Source: Hymenobacter sp. 5317J-9 (GTDB taxonomy: Bacteria > Bacteroidota > Bacteroidia > Cytophagales > Hymenobacteraceae). Taken from it: DNA of 64,000 bases. Under the pieces are notes generated by a model. It did no database searches. It had not been told where the DNA came from and saw only the letters and a list, made by a program, of their open reading frames with translations. The first letter of the stretch is position 1. Each line of letters begins with the position of its first letter. The stretch lies in contig NZ_CP095050.1 in NCBI RefSeq assembly GCF_022921075.1, forward strand, positions 620,001 through 684,000, written 5' to 3'. Positions 27,752 to 35,901 of the stretch are shown here, piece after piece. The position numbers and the translations under genes are program-made.

Positions 27752-28504
27752 TCATCCCTCCTTAAGCGCAGCGTTCCAGATATCCCAGGCCGCCTCGGCC
27801 TGCAGGCACAGCATCTCGAAGCCGTTTTTCACCTGCGCGCCGGCTTCCTTGCCTTTGGCCATAAACAGCGTTTCGGTGGGGTTGTACACCAGGTCGTGCA
27901 GGTAGTGGTGCTCGGTGAGGGCAGCGTAGGGCAGAGGCGGGCACTCGTCGGTGCGCGGGAAGGTGCCCAGCGGCGTGGCGTTGATGATGAGCGGGTGCGC
28001 TGCCACCAACTGCGGCGTGAGGTCGTCGTAAGTCAGGCCGTGGGCCATGGGGTCGCGGCTCACCAGCCAGTGCGCAATGCCCAGCTCTTGCAGCGCCACC
28101 ACCACGGCTTTGGCCGCGCCGCCGGTGCCCAGCACCAGGGCCCGGGGCTCGGGCGGGAGCGGAAAGAACCGCCGCAGCGATTCCCGGAAGCCCACGTAGT
28201 CGGTGTTGTGGCCGCGCAGGCGGCCGTCGGGCAGGCGCTCCACCACGTTCACGGCGCCCACGCGGGTGGCCGAGGGCGCCAGCTCATCCAGGTACAGCAT
28301 CACCGACTCTTTGTAGGGCACGGTCACGTTCAGGCCCGTCAGGTCGGGGTGGGCGGCCAGCACAGCGGGCAACTCGTTGATGGTGGCCAGCTCAAACAGG
28401 TCGTACTGGTGGTCGGGCAGGCCCAGCGAGTAAAACTTCTGGGTGAAATACGTCTGCGAAAAGGAATGGCTGAGGGTGCGGCCGATTAGCCCGAACTGGC
28501 GCAT
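27752..28504 (-). CDS. aroE: Shikimate dehydrogenase
   Basis: The product is 250 residues, at the short end of the family. It reduces 3-dehydroshikimate to shikimate with NADPH in the aromatic amino acid pathway. Substrate-binding SHSFSQ (12-17), catalytic Lys65 in NVTVPYKES and Asp102 in GHNTDYVGF are present. The nucleotide-binding loop is VLGTGGAAKAVVVAL, and NATPLGTFP follows. The C-terminal DLVYNPTETLFMAKGKEAGA and GFEMLCLQAEAAW are typical. It stands alone downstream of the DedA terminator region, facing the receptor gene. Confidence 0.96.
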   Translation of the reverse strand: MRQFGLIGRTLSHSFSQTYFTQKFYSLGLPDHQYDLFELATINELPAVLAAHPDLTGLNVTVPYKESVMLYLDELAPSATRVGAVNVVERLPDGRLRGHNTDYVGFRESLRRFFPLPPEPRALVLGTGGAAKAVVVALQELGIAHWLVSRDPMAHGLTYDDLTPQLVAAHPLIINATPLGTFPRTDECPPLPYAALTEHHYLHDLVYNPTETLFMAKGKEAGAQVKNGFEMLCLQAEAAWDIWNAALKEG

Positions 28505-28550
28505 GCAAAGGAGAGGGAAGGAGAGCGGAGGGGTATCAAAAGAACATTAA

Positions 28551-28584
28551 AAAACGCCCCCAACCGTACGGTCAGGGGCGTTTT
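28551..28584 (-). terminator. Terminator after the DedA gene
   Basis: AAAACGCCCC (28551-28560) pairs with GGGGCGTTTT (28575-28584). On the minus strand the stem is followed by T residues, 47 bp after the DedA stop and before the aroE start. Confidence 0.8.
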
Positions 28585-28630
28585 CGCCAAATAGTAACAA
28601 TTTATCCTCGACAATCGCCGGGCCGCGGTC

Positions 28631-29308
28631 TTATCGGGCGTCGGCGGCGGGCTGGGAGCCGAACTTGCTTTTCAGGAACGACCACAGCGGCGGCAGCACC
28701 GATATCAGAATGATGGCATAAATGACCAGCGTGAAGTTGTTCTTGACCAGCGGAATGTTGCCAAACAGGTAGCCCGCCAGCGTGAGCGACACCACCCACA
28801 GCGCCGCCCCCGCAATGCTGAAGGACGCAAAATAGCGGTACGTCATGGTGCCCACGCCGGCCACAAACGGCGCAAACGTGCGCACAATGGGCACGAAGCG
28901 CGCCATGATGATAGTTTTGCCGCCGTGCTTGGCATAAAACGCCTGCGTCTGGTCGAGGTACTTTCGGTTGAGAAACTTGTAATTTTCGCGGAATACCCGC
29001 GGCCCTAAGTAGTCGCCCACCAGGTAGTTCAGGTTGTCGCCAATAAAGGCCGCCGCGATGAGCAGCGGAATAAGCAGCCAGATGTTGAGCAGGGGGTGGC
29101 CCGTGTCGGGGTTGGGCTGGGCGGCCAGCGTGCCGGCCACAAACAGCAGCGAGTCGCCGGGCAGGAAGGGCATCACAATCACCCCGGTTTCGGTGAAAAT
29201 GATGAGGAACAGGATGAGGTACGTCAGGTTGCCGTACTCGTGCACCACGTTCACCAGCGTTTTGTCGAGGTGGAGCAGAAGGTCGAAAAAGTGCTTGATA
29301 ATTTCCAT
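28631..29308 (-). CDS. DedA-family membrane protein
   Basis: The product is 225 residues from the ATG at 29308 (MEIIKHFFDLLLHLDKTLVN). Signature stretches: EYGNLTYLILFLIIFTETG, PFLPGDSLLFVAGTLAAQP, IGDNLNYLVGDYLGPR and ARFVPIVRTFAPFVAGVGTM, which holds the conserved Arg residues needed in E. coli DedA proteins. DedA/DTT proteins are inner-membrane flippase-like proteins tied to proton-motive force and undecaprenyl phosphate or phospholipid recycling. Transcribed alone; ends at the hairpin at 28551-28584. The subfamily cannot be decided. Confidence 0.93.
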   Translation of the reverse strand: MEIIKHFFDLLLHLDKTLVNVVHEYGNLTYLILFLIIFTETGVIVMPFLPGDSLLFVAGTLAAQPNPDTGHPLLNIWLLIPLLIAAAFIGDNLNYLVGDYLGPRVFRENYKFLNRKYLDQTQAFYAKHGGKTIIMARFVPIVRTFAPFVAGVGTMTYRYFASFSIAGAALWVVSLTLAGYLFGNIPLVKNNFTLVIYAIILISVLPPLWSFLKSKFGSQPAADAR

Positions 29309-29740
29309 GCCGGGCGTAAGTGAGCCGCAAAGAAAACCGTCCGGCACCGAAATGCCCGCGCGGCACCCCTAGCGGCTCCCGCGGGTGGCCCGGCCGGGGG
29401 AGCCGATATTTAAGGAGGGTTCAAAAATTTCTCGCTGTAATCCAGCGACATACTGACACCGGCGTTGCACTCCTGCCAGACAAAGTTGGCTGGCCTACCG
29501 GCTGGGTTGTAAATTTGTCATTATTTTTTTCAGTGTCTGCACCAGTGCATTAAATCCCATTTCTGGCACCTGTGAGCCCACAAATTGCGGCCGGCAGGTG
29601 CTTGGGTGCCCGCGGTAGGGTAGCCCAAGTGCCAAAAAATGGCACGGCGTGTGATGGGCCGCAACCGGGCTCCCAACAATTGGCCCAACCCCGGTGAAAC
29701 CTTTGCCGTTGCAGGACTTAGAAAAAAACTTACCCGTTCG
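29309..29740. other. 432-bp divergent intergenic region
   Basis: This lies between DedA (minus) and bestrophin (plus). It contains the promoter match at 29486-29517 and a weak 7-bp inverted repeat GCACCTG/CAGGTGC (29566-29572, 29595-29601). A second -7-like AACCTTTG is at 29698-29705, close to the start codon. No small gene could be supported. Confidence 0.5.
29486..29517 (+). promoter_or_regulatory. Promoter upstream of the bestrophin gene
   Basis: TTGG at 29486-29489, 20 bp, then TAAATTTG at 29510-29517. This is a good match to the Bacteroidota TTTG / TAnnTTTG promoter. It would give a leader of about 220 nt. Confidence 0.6.
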
Positions 29741-30664
29741 ATGATAGTATACCAAGGAGGCGATTGGTGGCGTGCCCTGTGGCACTTCCACACCTCCGCC
29801 GTGATTCGTCTGTTGCTGAAGCGCGTGGCGCTGGTGGGCCTCTACGGCTCGGCCATTGCCGTGGTCAGCCTCGACTTTCACACCCTCAACGTTCGCATCG
29901 GGCGCGAGTACCTGTCCATTCTGGGCATCTTGTTGAGCTTGTTGCTGGTGTTTCGCACCAACACCGCCTACGACCGATACTACGAAGGGCGCAAGGTGTG
30001 GGGCATCCTGGTGTCGCAGTGCCGGGGGCTGGCCATGGAAATGAACGCCCTGCTGCCGCGTGAGGCCAAATCGAGCCGCCGTTACTTCGCCGCCCTCATC
30101 TCCAACTTCCCCATTGCCGTAGAAGGCTCGTTGCGCAACCGCATGCGCTTCGACAAGATGGAGGCTACCCCCGACATCATCGAGCGCCTGCAGAAGGCCG
30201 AAAGCGTGCCCTCTACCATCATCGCCGTGCTCATGGAGAGCGTGGAGCAGCTGCGGCAGGTGCAGATTTTCGACCCCATTCACCTCATCAACATCAAGCA
30301 GCACTACCTAAGCATGATGAGCGTGAACGGCACCTGCGAGCGCATCAAAGCCACCCCCATCCCGTATTCCTATAGTTTCTTCATCAAGTGCTACATCACC
30401 ATCTTCATCATGATAATGCCGCTGGTGCTGGTCGATTCCTGCGACTGGTGGATGGTGCCCATCACCATGATTGGGGCCTACGCCATGCTGGGCCTGGAGA
30501 TGATTGGCAACGAGATTGAGAATCCCTTCGGCTACGACAGCAACGACCTGCCCATCACGCAGCTCTCAAACAAGATTCGCGTCAGCGTGCACGACCTCCT
30601 CGGGGTGGAGCTGCCGGCCGAGAAAAAAGCCCTGGCTACTGTTCCGTATAGCGTTGTGCATTAA
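29741..30664 (+). CDS. Bestrophin-like anion channel (YneE/UPF0187)
   Basis: The product is 307 residues from the ATG at 29741 (MIVYQGGDWWRALWHFHTSA). The bestrophin pattern is clear: first membrane helix with VIRLLLKRVALVGLYGSAIA, then ILGILLSLLLVFRTNTAYDRYYEGRKVWG. Two later hydrophobic helices include CYITIFIMIMPLVLVDSCDW, and the family-typical GLEMIGNEIENPFGYDSNDL follows. Bacterial homologues form pentameric channels, selective for chloride or, in Klebsiella, sodium. A role in ion homeostasis is inferred. Monocistronic. The ATG at 29639 was not chosen because the added residues are not family-like. Confidence 0.93.
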   Translation: MIVYQGGDWWRALWHFHTSAVIRLLLKRVALVGLYGSAIAVVSLDFHTLNVRIGREYLSILGILLSLLLVFRTNTAYDRYYEGRKVWGILVSQCRGLAMEMNALLPREAKSSRRYFAALISNFPIAVEGSLRNRMRFDKMEATPDIIERLQKAESVPSTIIAVLMESVEQLRQVQIFDPIHLINIKQHYLSMMSVNGTCERIKATPIPYSYSFFIKCYITIFIMIMPLVLVDSCDWWMVPITMIGAYAMLGLEMIGNEIENPFGYDSNDLPITQLSNKIRVSVHDLLGVELPAEKKALATVPYSVVH

Positions 30665-30870
30665 CGGTTCACCAGCTTTCTGCGGCTTGTAGCGCGGTAG
30701 AATATGTAGCTGTTCGGTTATATAGTAAAGGTTTGATTTTTAGACCTTTTCAATAAAATTTTTAATTTTTTTGCAACCCATGCACCTTTTTTTGGCCTCG
30801 CCGTATATGCGCCTCACGACGATACGCTAATTGTGCGTTTCCTTCTCTTTAACATCCAATCCCCATCCCA

Positions 30871-33186
30871 ATGCAAACGTTAACCTTTACTCAGAAGCTC
30901 TTGCGACAGCGTCGCTTATTCGGCTTCCTGCTTCCCTTATTTGCCATCTTTGTCGGTGCTGGCGCTACGCAAAAAGCGTTTGCGCAAGCGTACACATTCT
31001 CTAATGTGACGATAACTGCTAGGACGACTTCAGCGGCATCTTCGAACACTTCCACTTTGTATGTCAAGCGAAGCGTTGCTGGTCAGCCGACATTCGACGG
31101 CGCCGCTCTAGGCGGTACCTCGGGTGGTACTCCGGTGAAGTTTGACCCAGCAAATGGCGGCGTTTTAACCCTGGATGCTTCAGCAATTCAGGTGTCAGGA
31201 GCTCCGGGTGCTACTGCTGCAACCCTTTTTTACCGGGTTTATCTAATGGGCACCTCGGCTGGTAATATCCCGAGCTACTCAGTGGCTACTCTGGCCGACA
31301 AGGGCAATGGCATTGATTTCGATAACAACGCCATTAATATCAACATCCTGAATCAGCCTTCGGTGTTGGGTGGTGGAGATTACAACCTTGAAATCTACTT
31401 CACTTACACCTACAATGACCCAATTGACGGGCCAACGCAGGTGCGGAGCCCCGCTGGGACTGCTGTAGCCAAATTTTCGTTGGTAGCGCCTGCCGTGACT
31501 CCTCCTAACGGTTCCACCACCTGGATTAGCGATGGCGTTAGCCCTAAGAACTCTGATTGGCTGGACCCGATTAACTGGTCTAATGGTGTGCCTACCCGGT
31601 TTTCGGATGCTATCATTCCCGAAAAGCCAAACAACACCACTACCGCTCCTCCTACCGTTACCCCGGTAATTGCCGACCCTACGCAACTGTACGAAGTTCG
31701 CACGTTGACTTTGAATGGTGCATCTAACTCCCAGCGTGCCCTGCTGCGCATTGGCAATAGCACCAACAACACTCCTGGTGCACCTACCGGCTCAGCTCCA
31801 GTTGGCGGAACCCTGCACGTTTATGGCGACCTGAACGTGTATGGCGGTGGTATTCTTGGCGCAACCAGTGGTACCAACGGTACGGCTAACCCAGTCACCA
31901 ACTCAACCATCGTGTTGAATGGGGCTACTCAAACCGTTCGAGGTATTTTGAATATCGTTGACTTCCGCGTTGAAGGTACCGGATTTAAGAACATAGTGAA
32001 CGAAGTAAGAGCAACGAATACCTTCACCTTCGCTCCTGGTGTTACTGCTATTGTTCGCACAGTGCTGGAAAACGCAAGCACAACGCCTAGCACGTTCAGC
32101 CTCAATACTACTCTAACGTCATCTGTTAACCTAAAGAGCACGGGTGTCTTGTATGGCGAAACAAACGACGCTTATATTCAGGGCGTAACACTGGCTGACC
32201 GTAGCATCTTCGCAGGCGTTACCCAAACGTTCGGCAACATCGGCATCGATATTACCTCCAACCGCGACATCCCGGGTCCGACCATTCAAATTACCCGCAC
32301 CATTGGCGACCCGCTTAACGGTCCCATCGGTCGTAGCGCCCGTCCGATTAAGCGCCAGTACGGTGTGTCGGGTGACGTGAACGTTGCGCCTACTGTTTCG
32401 ACTGTTGTATTCCACTACCTTAATTCGGCTGACGAATTGAACGGAATTGACGAAACCAATTTGACCATGTTCCGCACTGTTAACAACGGCATTCCGTACT
32501 TCCCCGAAGGAGGTGTTCAGAACATAGGTGCAAAAACCGTTACTCGCACCAATATGACGGCAATCAACACGCTGACTCTGGGCGATAAGACGAACCCGCT
32601 GCCCGTTAACCTTACCTCATTCGATGCGAAGCGCGCAGGTGCTGACGTGGCTGTGACGTGGTCGACTGCTTCGGAAAAGAACAGCAAAGGCTACAACGTG
32701 CAGGTATCTACCAACGGTACGGACTTCCGCACGCTGGGCTTTGTGTCCAGTGCTTCGGCCAATAGCTCGACGGCTCAGACCTACAGCTACATGGATACCG
32801 AGAAAAACAAAACCACTCTGCGCTACTACCGCCTGCAGCAAATCGACCTCGACGGCAAGGACAGCTTCTACGGTCCTCGCACCGTTAGCTTCGAAGGCGA
32901 AATTGCCACCAGTGCCACCGAAGGCACCTCGCTGCTGGCCTACCCGAACCCCTTCAACAGCGCCGACCAGCTGCACCTGACCCTGCAGTCGACTTCGGCC
33001 GGCCAGAGCTCGGTGACCGTGACCGACCTGACCGGACGCACCGTGCGCCAGCAGACGCTGGACCTGGGCAAAGGCAACAACGACGTGACGGTTGAGGGCC
33101 TCAACGACCTGAAAGCCGGTGTATACATGGTGCGCCTCACCCAGGCCAACGGCCAGGTAAAAAGCCTGAAAGTAGTGAAGCAATAA
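30871..33186 (+). CDS. T9SS type A sorting-domain surface protein, 771 residues
   Basis: A signal peptide (FLLPLFAIFVGAGATQKAFAQ, in a long N-terminus) starts the protein. Residues about 210-300 contain SDWLDPINWSNGVPTRFSDA, a domain also present in the giant protein at 49605-59027. Residues about 574-690 form the TNPLPVNLTSFDAKRAGADV...TWSTASEKNSKGYNVQ module. Residues about 690-771 are the Por_Secre_tail sorting signal (LLAYPNPFNSADQLHLTLQS, GVYMVRLTQANGQVKSLKVV) used for type IX secretion and attachment. The gene has a clearly lower GC content than its neighbours until about 32,650, then becomes GC-rich. The function of the central region is unknown; adhesion is a guess. Confidence 0.88.
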   Translation: MQTLTFTQKLLRQRRLFGFLLPLFAIFVGAGATQKAFAQAYTFSNVTITARTTSAASSNTSTLYVKRSVAGQPTFDGAALGGTSGGTPVKFDPANGGVLTLDASAIQVSGAPGATAATLFYRVYLMGTSAGNIPSYSVATLADKGNGIDFDNNAININILNQPSVLGGGDYNLEIYFTYTYNDPIDGPTQVRSPAGTAVAKFSLVAPAVTPPNGSTTWISDGVSPKNSDWLDPINWSNGVPTRFSDAIIPEKPNNTTTAPPTVTPVIADPTQLYEVRTLTLNGASNSQRALLRIGNSTNNTPGAPTGSAPVGGTLHVYGDLNVYGGGILGATSGTNGTANPVTNSTIVLNGATQTVRGILNIVDFRVEGTGFKNIVNEVRATNTFTFAPGVTAIVRTVLENASTTPSTFSLNTTLTSSVNLKSTGVLYGETNDAYIQGVTLADRSIFAGVTQTFGNIGIDITSNRDIPGPTIQITRTIGDPLNGPIGRSARPIKRQYGVSGDVNVAPTVSTVVFHYLNSADELNGIDETNLTMFRTVNNGIPYFPEGGVQNIGAKTVTRTNMTAINTLTLGDKTNPLPVNLTSFDAKRAGADVAVTWSTASEKNSKGYNVQVSTNGTDFRTLGFVSSASANSSTAQTYSYMDTEKNKTTLRYYRLQQIDLDGKDSFYGPRTVSFEGEIATSATEGTSLLAYPNPFNSADQLHLTLQSTSAGQSSVTVTDLTGRTVRQQTLDLGKGNNDVTVEGLNDLKAGVYMVRLTQANGQVKSLKVVKQ

Positions 33187-33204
33187 TCCCGCTTCGCTTC
33201 CGAC

Positions 33205-33240
33205 AAAAAGGCCGGCTCCCGCAAGGGGGCCGGCCTTTTT
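33205..33240. terminator. Bidirectional terminator after the 771-residue T9SS gene
   Basis: AAAAAGGCCGGC (33205-33216) and GCCGGCCTTTTT (33229-33240) pair perfectly, between convergent genes. Confidence 0.88.
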
Positions 33241-33259
33241 GTTTGTGGGCGGAAACTGT

Positions 33260-33370
33260 CCGGTCCGACGGCGCCAGCCGTCCGACCGGTCGTCATTCAA
33301 CGACGAGGCTGAACGGCGAGGCCAACAGCCCTGACGATGACCGGTCGGACGGCTGGCGCCGTCGGACCGG
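33260..33370. repeat. Nested palindromic element E (32-bp perfect arms)
   Basis: Arms 33260-33291 and 33339-33370 are exact reverse complements with 47 nt between. Each arm is itself nearly palindromic: GGTCCGACGGC, GCCA, GCCGTCCGACC with one mismatch. It overlaps nothing coding and ends 10 bp before the comA stop. A worn copy may lie at 18364-18437. Confidence 0.88.
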
Positions 33371-33379
33371 GACCCGGCG

Positions 33380-34210
33380 TTAGCCGCGGGGCATGGAGGT
33401 GCCGGGCTTGGTGCTCTTGGCCGCCGGGCGGAACATGGGGTCCACGGCGTCCATGTCGAGAAAATGCGTGAAGGTGTCGCCGCGCAGGCCCAGGCGAATG
33501 GTTTCGAGGCTCACCACTTCGTTGGGGGCGATGTTGCCGAGATTCACGTTGGCGCCGAGCAGCTTGATGAACCACACCTGCTGGGCTTTCTGCGGGGCTT
33601 CCCACAGGATTTTCTCCGACGGAATCTTGGTCAGAATTTCTTCCACCAGACCCGAGCGCACCTCGCCGGTGCTGCGGAACAGGCCCACGTTGCCGCCCTC
33701 GCGGGCTTCGCCAATCACCTTGATGGCGCCGGCTTCGAGTTCGGTTTCCATCTGCGAAATCCACTTGTAGGGCGGGATGATTTTCTCGGCGTCCTTTGAG
33801 CCCACTTCGCTCAGCACCCGCACGCTCTTGCTCAGCTCGCGGATGTACTCGCATTTGCGGCCGTGGTCGAGGTCGATGCTGCCGTCCGATACCTCGGCGT
33901 ACTCCATGCCGAAATTGTCGAGCAGGCGGCGATAATCGTCAAACTGGTTGCGGATGATGAAGGCTTCGAACAGCGTGCCGCCGAAGTACACCGGAATGCC
34001 CGCCGCGCGGTAGATTTCGAGCTTTTGCTTGAGGTTGGGCACCACGTAGGAGGTGGCCCAGCCCAGCTTCACCACGTCGGTGTAGGAGCCGCTCACTTCC
34101 AGGAAGTCTTCCACTTCGCGCAGGCTCATGCCCTTGTCCATCACCATGGTGTAGCCCTGCTCGCGGGGCTTGGCCGTGCGCTCGGGCAGTTGAGAGAGGT
34201 CGTAATTCAT
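33380..34210 (-). CDS. comA: Phosphosulfolactate synthase (ComA family)
   Basis: The product is 276 residues. The enzyme joins sulfite to phosphoenolpyruvate to give (2R)-3-phosphosulfolactate, step one of coenzyme M synthesis in methanogens. Family stretches are strong: YTMVMDKGMSLREVEDFLEV, VVKLGWATSYVV, GIPVYFGGTLFEAF, EVSDGSIDL, VLSEVGSKD, WEAPQKAQQVWFIKLLGANV and NLGNIAPNEVVSLETIRLGL. Bacteroidota do not make coenzyme M, so the product more likely feeds another sulfonate, for example a cysteate or sulfonolipid precursor; that is inference. No ComB or ComC homologue is adjacent. Transcribed alone after the TPR-gene terminator. Confidence 0.93.
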   Translation of the reverse strand: MNYDLSQLPERTAKPREQGYTMVMDKGMSLREVEDFLEVSGSYTDVVKLGWATSYVVPNLKQKLEIYRAAGIPVYFGGTLFEAFIIRNQFDDYRRLLDNFGMEYAEVSDGSIDLDHGRKCEYIRELSKSVRVLSEVGSKDAEKIIPPYKWISQMETELEAGAIKVIGEAREGGNVGLFRSTGEVRSGLVEEILTKIPSEKILWEAPQKAQQVWFIKLLGANVNLGNIAPNEVVSLETIRLGLRGDTFTHFLDMDAVDPMFRPAAKSTKPGTSMPRG

Positions 34211-34282
34211 TGGTTTGAGGGGGTATTGGCAAATAAATGAGGGGTCGTTGCCGGCCAGAGACGGGTGGGGCCAACAACAAAA

Positions 34283-34310
34283 AACCGCCCGTTCGCGAGA
34301 ACGGGCGGTT
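34283..34310 (-). terminator. Terminator after the TPR gene
   Basis: AACCGCCCGTTC (34283-34294) pairs with GAACGGGCGGTT (34299-34310) around a 4-nt loop. On the minus strand it is followed by a T run, 30 bp after the TPR stop. Confidence 0.9.
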
Positions 34311-34339
34311 GCAAAAGTAGCGTCTAAGTCAGGGAATTG

Positions 34340-35737
34340 TTATTTCCGAAACTGCTCAATGAGTTTCTTCAGGCCCGGCTGCTCACGCAGCTCGGGGAAG
34401 TAGTCGAACAGCAGCACGTGCTGCTCGTAATTGAGCGTGAGGGCCGTTTCCAGGGTGGTGTAGGCCTCGCGCATGCGGCCGTCGGCCAGCAGGTAAGCGC
34501 ACAACATGTAGTGAAAATGCGCCTCCATGGGGTGCAGGTTCACGGCGTGGCGCACCAGGTCCACCGCTTCTGAGTAGTGCCCTTGCTCGTAGAGAATGGC
34601 GCTCCAGCTCACCCAGCCCTGCACGTCGTCGGGGGCCACCTCGGTGGCCTTCTCGTACGATTCGAGCGCACTGACTACGTTGCCCACGTGGTTTTCGGCC
34701 GCGCCCAGCGCCGACCAATACTCGCCGCTGTCGGCGTACAGTTCCGTGGCCTTGCGGAAGTAGTGAATGGCCTCGAACCAGCGGCCCTGCTCTTGCAGCA
34801 GCACGCCTTGGCCAAACCACGCCTCGTCCATTTGAGGGTTTATTTCCAGGGCCTGGCGGTAGTACTTGCGGGCGGGCTCCCAGTCGCGCAGCTTCTCGTA
34901 GCATTCCCCAATGTTGCACAGGGCCTCATCGGTGGGCTGGCCGGGCGGGTAGGCCAGCTCAAACTCCGGAATGGCCTTGCGGTACTCCTGCTGGCACACA
35001 AAGGTGTCGGCCAGCCAGTGGTGGGCATCGTGAAAGTCGGGGCTAATGGTCACGGCAAAGTCAAACGCCTCGGCCGCTTTCGCAAAGTCTTCGCGGCGGT
35101 ACCAGTACTGGCCCAGGTTGTACCAGGCCGTGGCCGAGTACGGGTCGTCGTCGGTGAAGCGCTTAAAGAACTCCTCGTGCTCTTCCAGCCGGCCCGTGAT
35201 GTCGAGGCAGTGCAGCAGCTCCTGCACGCCGGTTTCGTTGTCGGGGTTGAGGCGCAGGCTCTGCTTGTAGTGCTTGGCTGCACTCTTGAATTTCTGCCAG
35301 CTCTGAAATGCCAAGCCCAGGTTGAAGTGAATGTCCTCGCGCTCGGGCTCCTGCTCCAGGCCGGCCCGGAAAAACTCCACCGCCTCGGCAAACTCGCCGC
35401 GCTGGGTGCTGATAATGCCGCGCGTCACGGCCACATCGGCATTGGTAGGGTCCAGGGCAGCTACTTCGTCAATCTGGCGCTCGGCTTCGGAATAGTCGCC
35501 GCGCATGGCCGTCACCTGGGCGCGGTCAATCAGCAGTTCGGTGGAAAACGGGTATTGGCCCAATGCGGCCTCGCAGGCCTGCAGGGCCTTGTCGAACGCC
35601 GCGTTGGTGACGTAGTGGTCGATGATGTTTTCGAAGTCCTCCAGGTCGAAGAATACGGGCTCCTGCTGCGCCACCATCTGCTCGAAACGACGAACGGTGT
35701 CCAGCACAGCCCGGTGGTTTTCAAAATGTTCGTTCAT
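34340..35737 (-). CDS. Tetratricopeptide-repeat protein
   Basis: The product is 465 residues from the ATG at 35737; 35743 is equally possible (MRMNEHFE). There is no signal peptide, so it is probably cytoplasmic. Residues about 45-440 are a continuous run of roughly 34-residue TPR units, e.g. FDKALQACEAALGQYPFSTE, YSATAWYNLGQYWYRREDFA, DEAWFGQGVLLQEQGRWFEA and VQGWVSWSAILYEQGHYSEA. Such arrays bind protein partners; the partner is not indicated. Monocistronic, ending at a strong terminator. Proteins of this size and layout are conserved in Bacteroidota but uncharacterised. Confidence 0.9.
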   Translation of the reverse strand: MNEHFENHRAVLDTVRRFEQMVAQQEPVFFDLEDFENIIDHYVTNAAFDKALQACEAALGQYPFSTELLIDRAQVTAMRGDYSEAERQIDEVAALDPTNADVAVTRGIISTQRGEFAEAVEFFRAGLEQEPEREDIHFNLGLAFQSWQKFKSAAKHYKQSLRLNPDNETGVQELLHCLDITGRLEEHEEFFKRFTDDDPYSATAWYNLGQYWYRREDFAKAAEAFDFAVTISPDFHDAHHWLADTFVCQQEYRKAIPEFELAYPPGQPTDEALCNIGECYEKLRDWEPARKYYRQALEINPQMDEAWFGQGVLLQEQGRWFEAIHYFRKATELYADSGEYWSALGAAENHVGNVVSALESYEKATEVAPDDVQGWVSWSAILYEQGHYSEAVDLVRHAVNLHPMEAHFHYMLCAYLLADGRMREAYTTLETALTLNYEQHVLLFDYFPELREQPGLKKLIEQFRK

Positions 35738-35901
35738 GCGCATAAAATCGCAGTTAAGTGGATTAATCGGGGTTTTCGGCAGGCGCGCGGTCAACGGCAA
35801 AAGAAAAGAAATAAACCGTCGGCCAGCGCCTCTTCACTCCACTTGTTAGTGCTCTATCAATGATAACAAATATTGGGCAAAACCGTGCAATCCGGCTCTT
35901 G

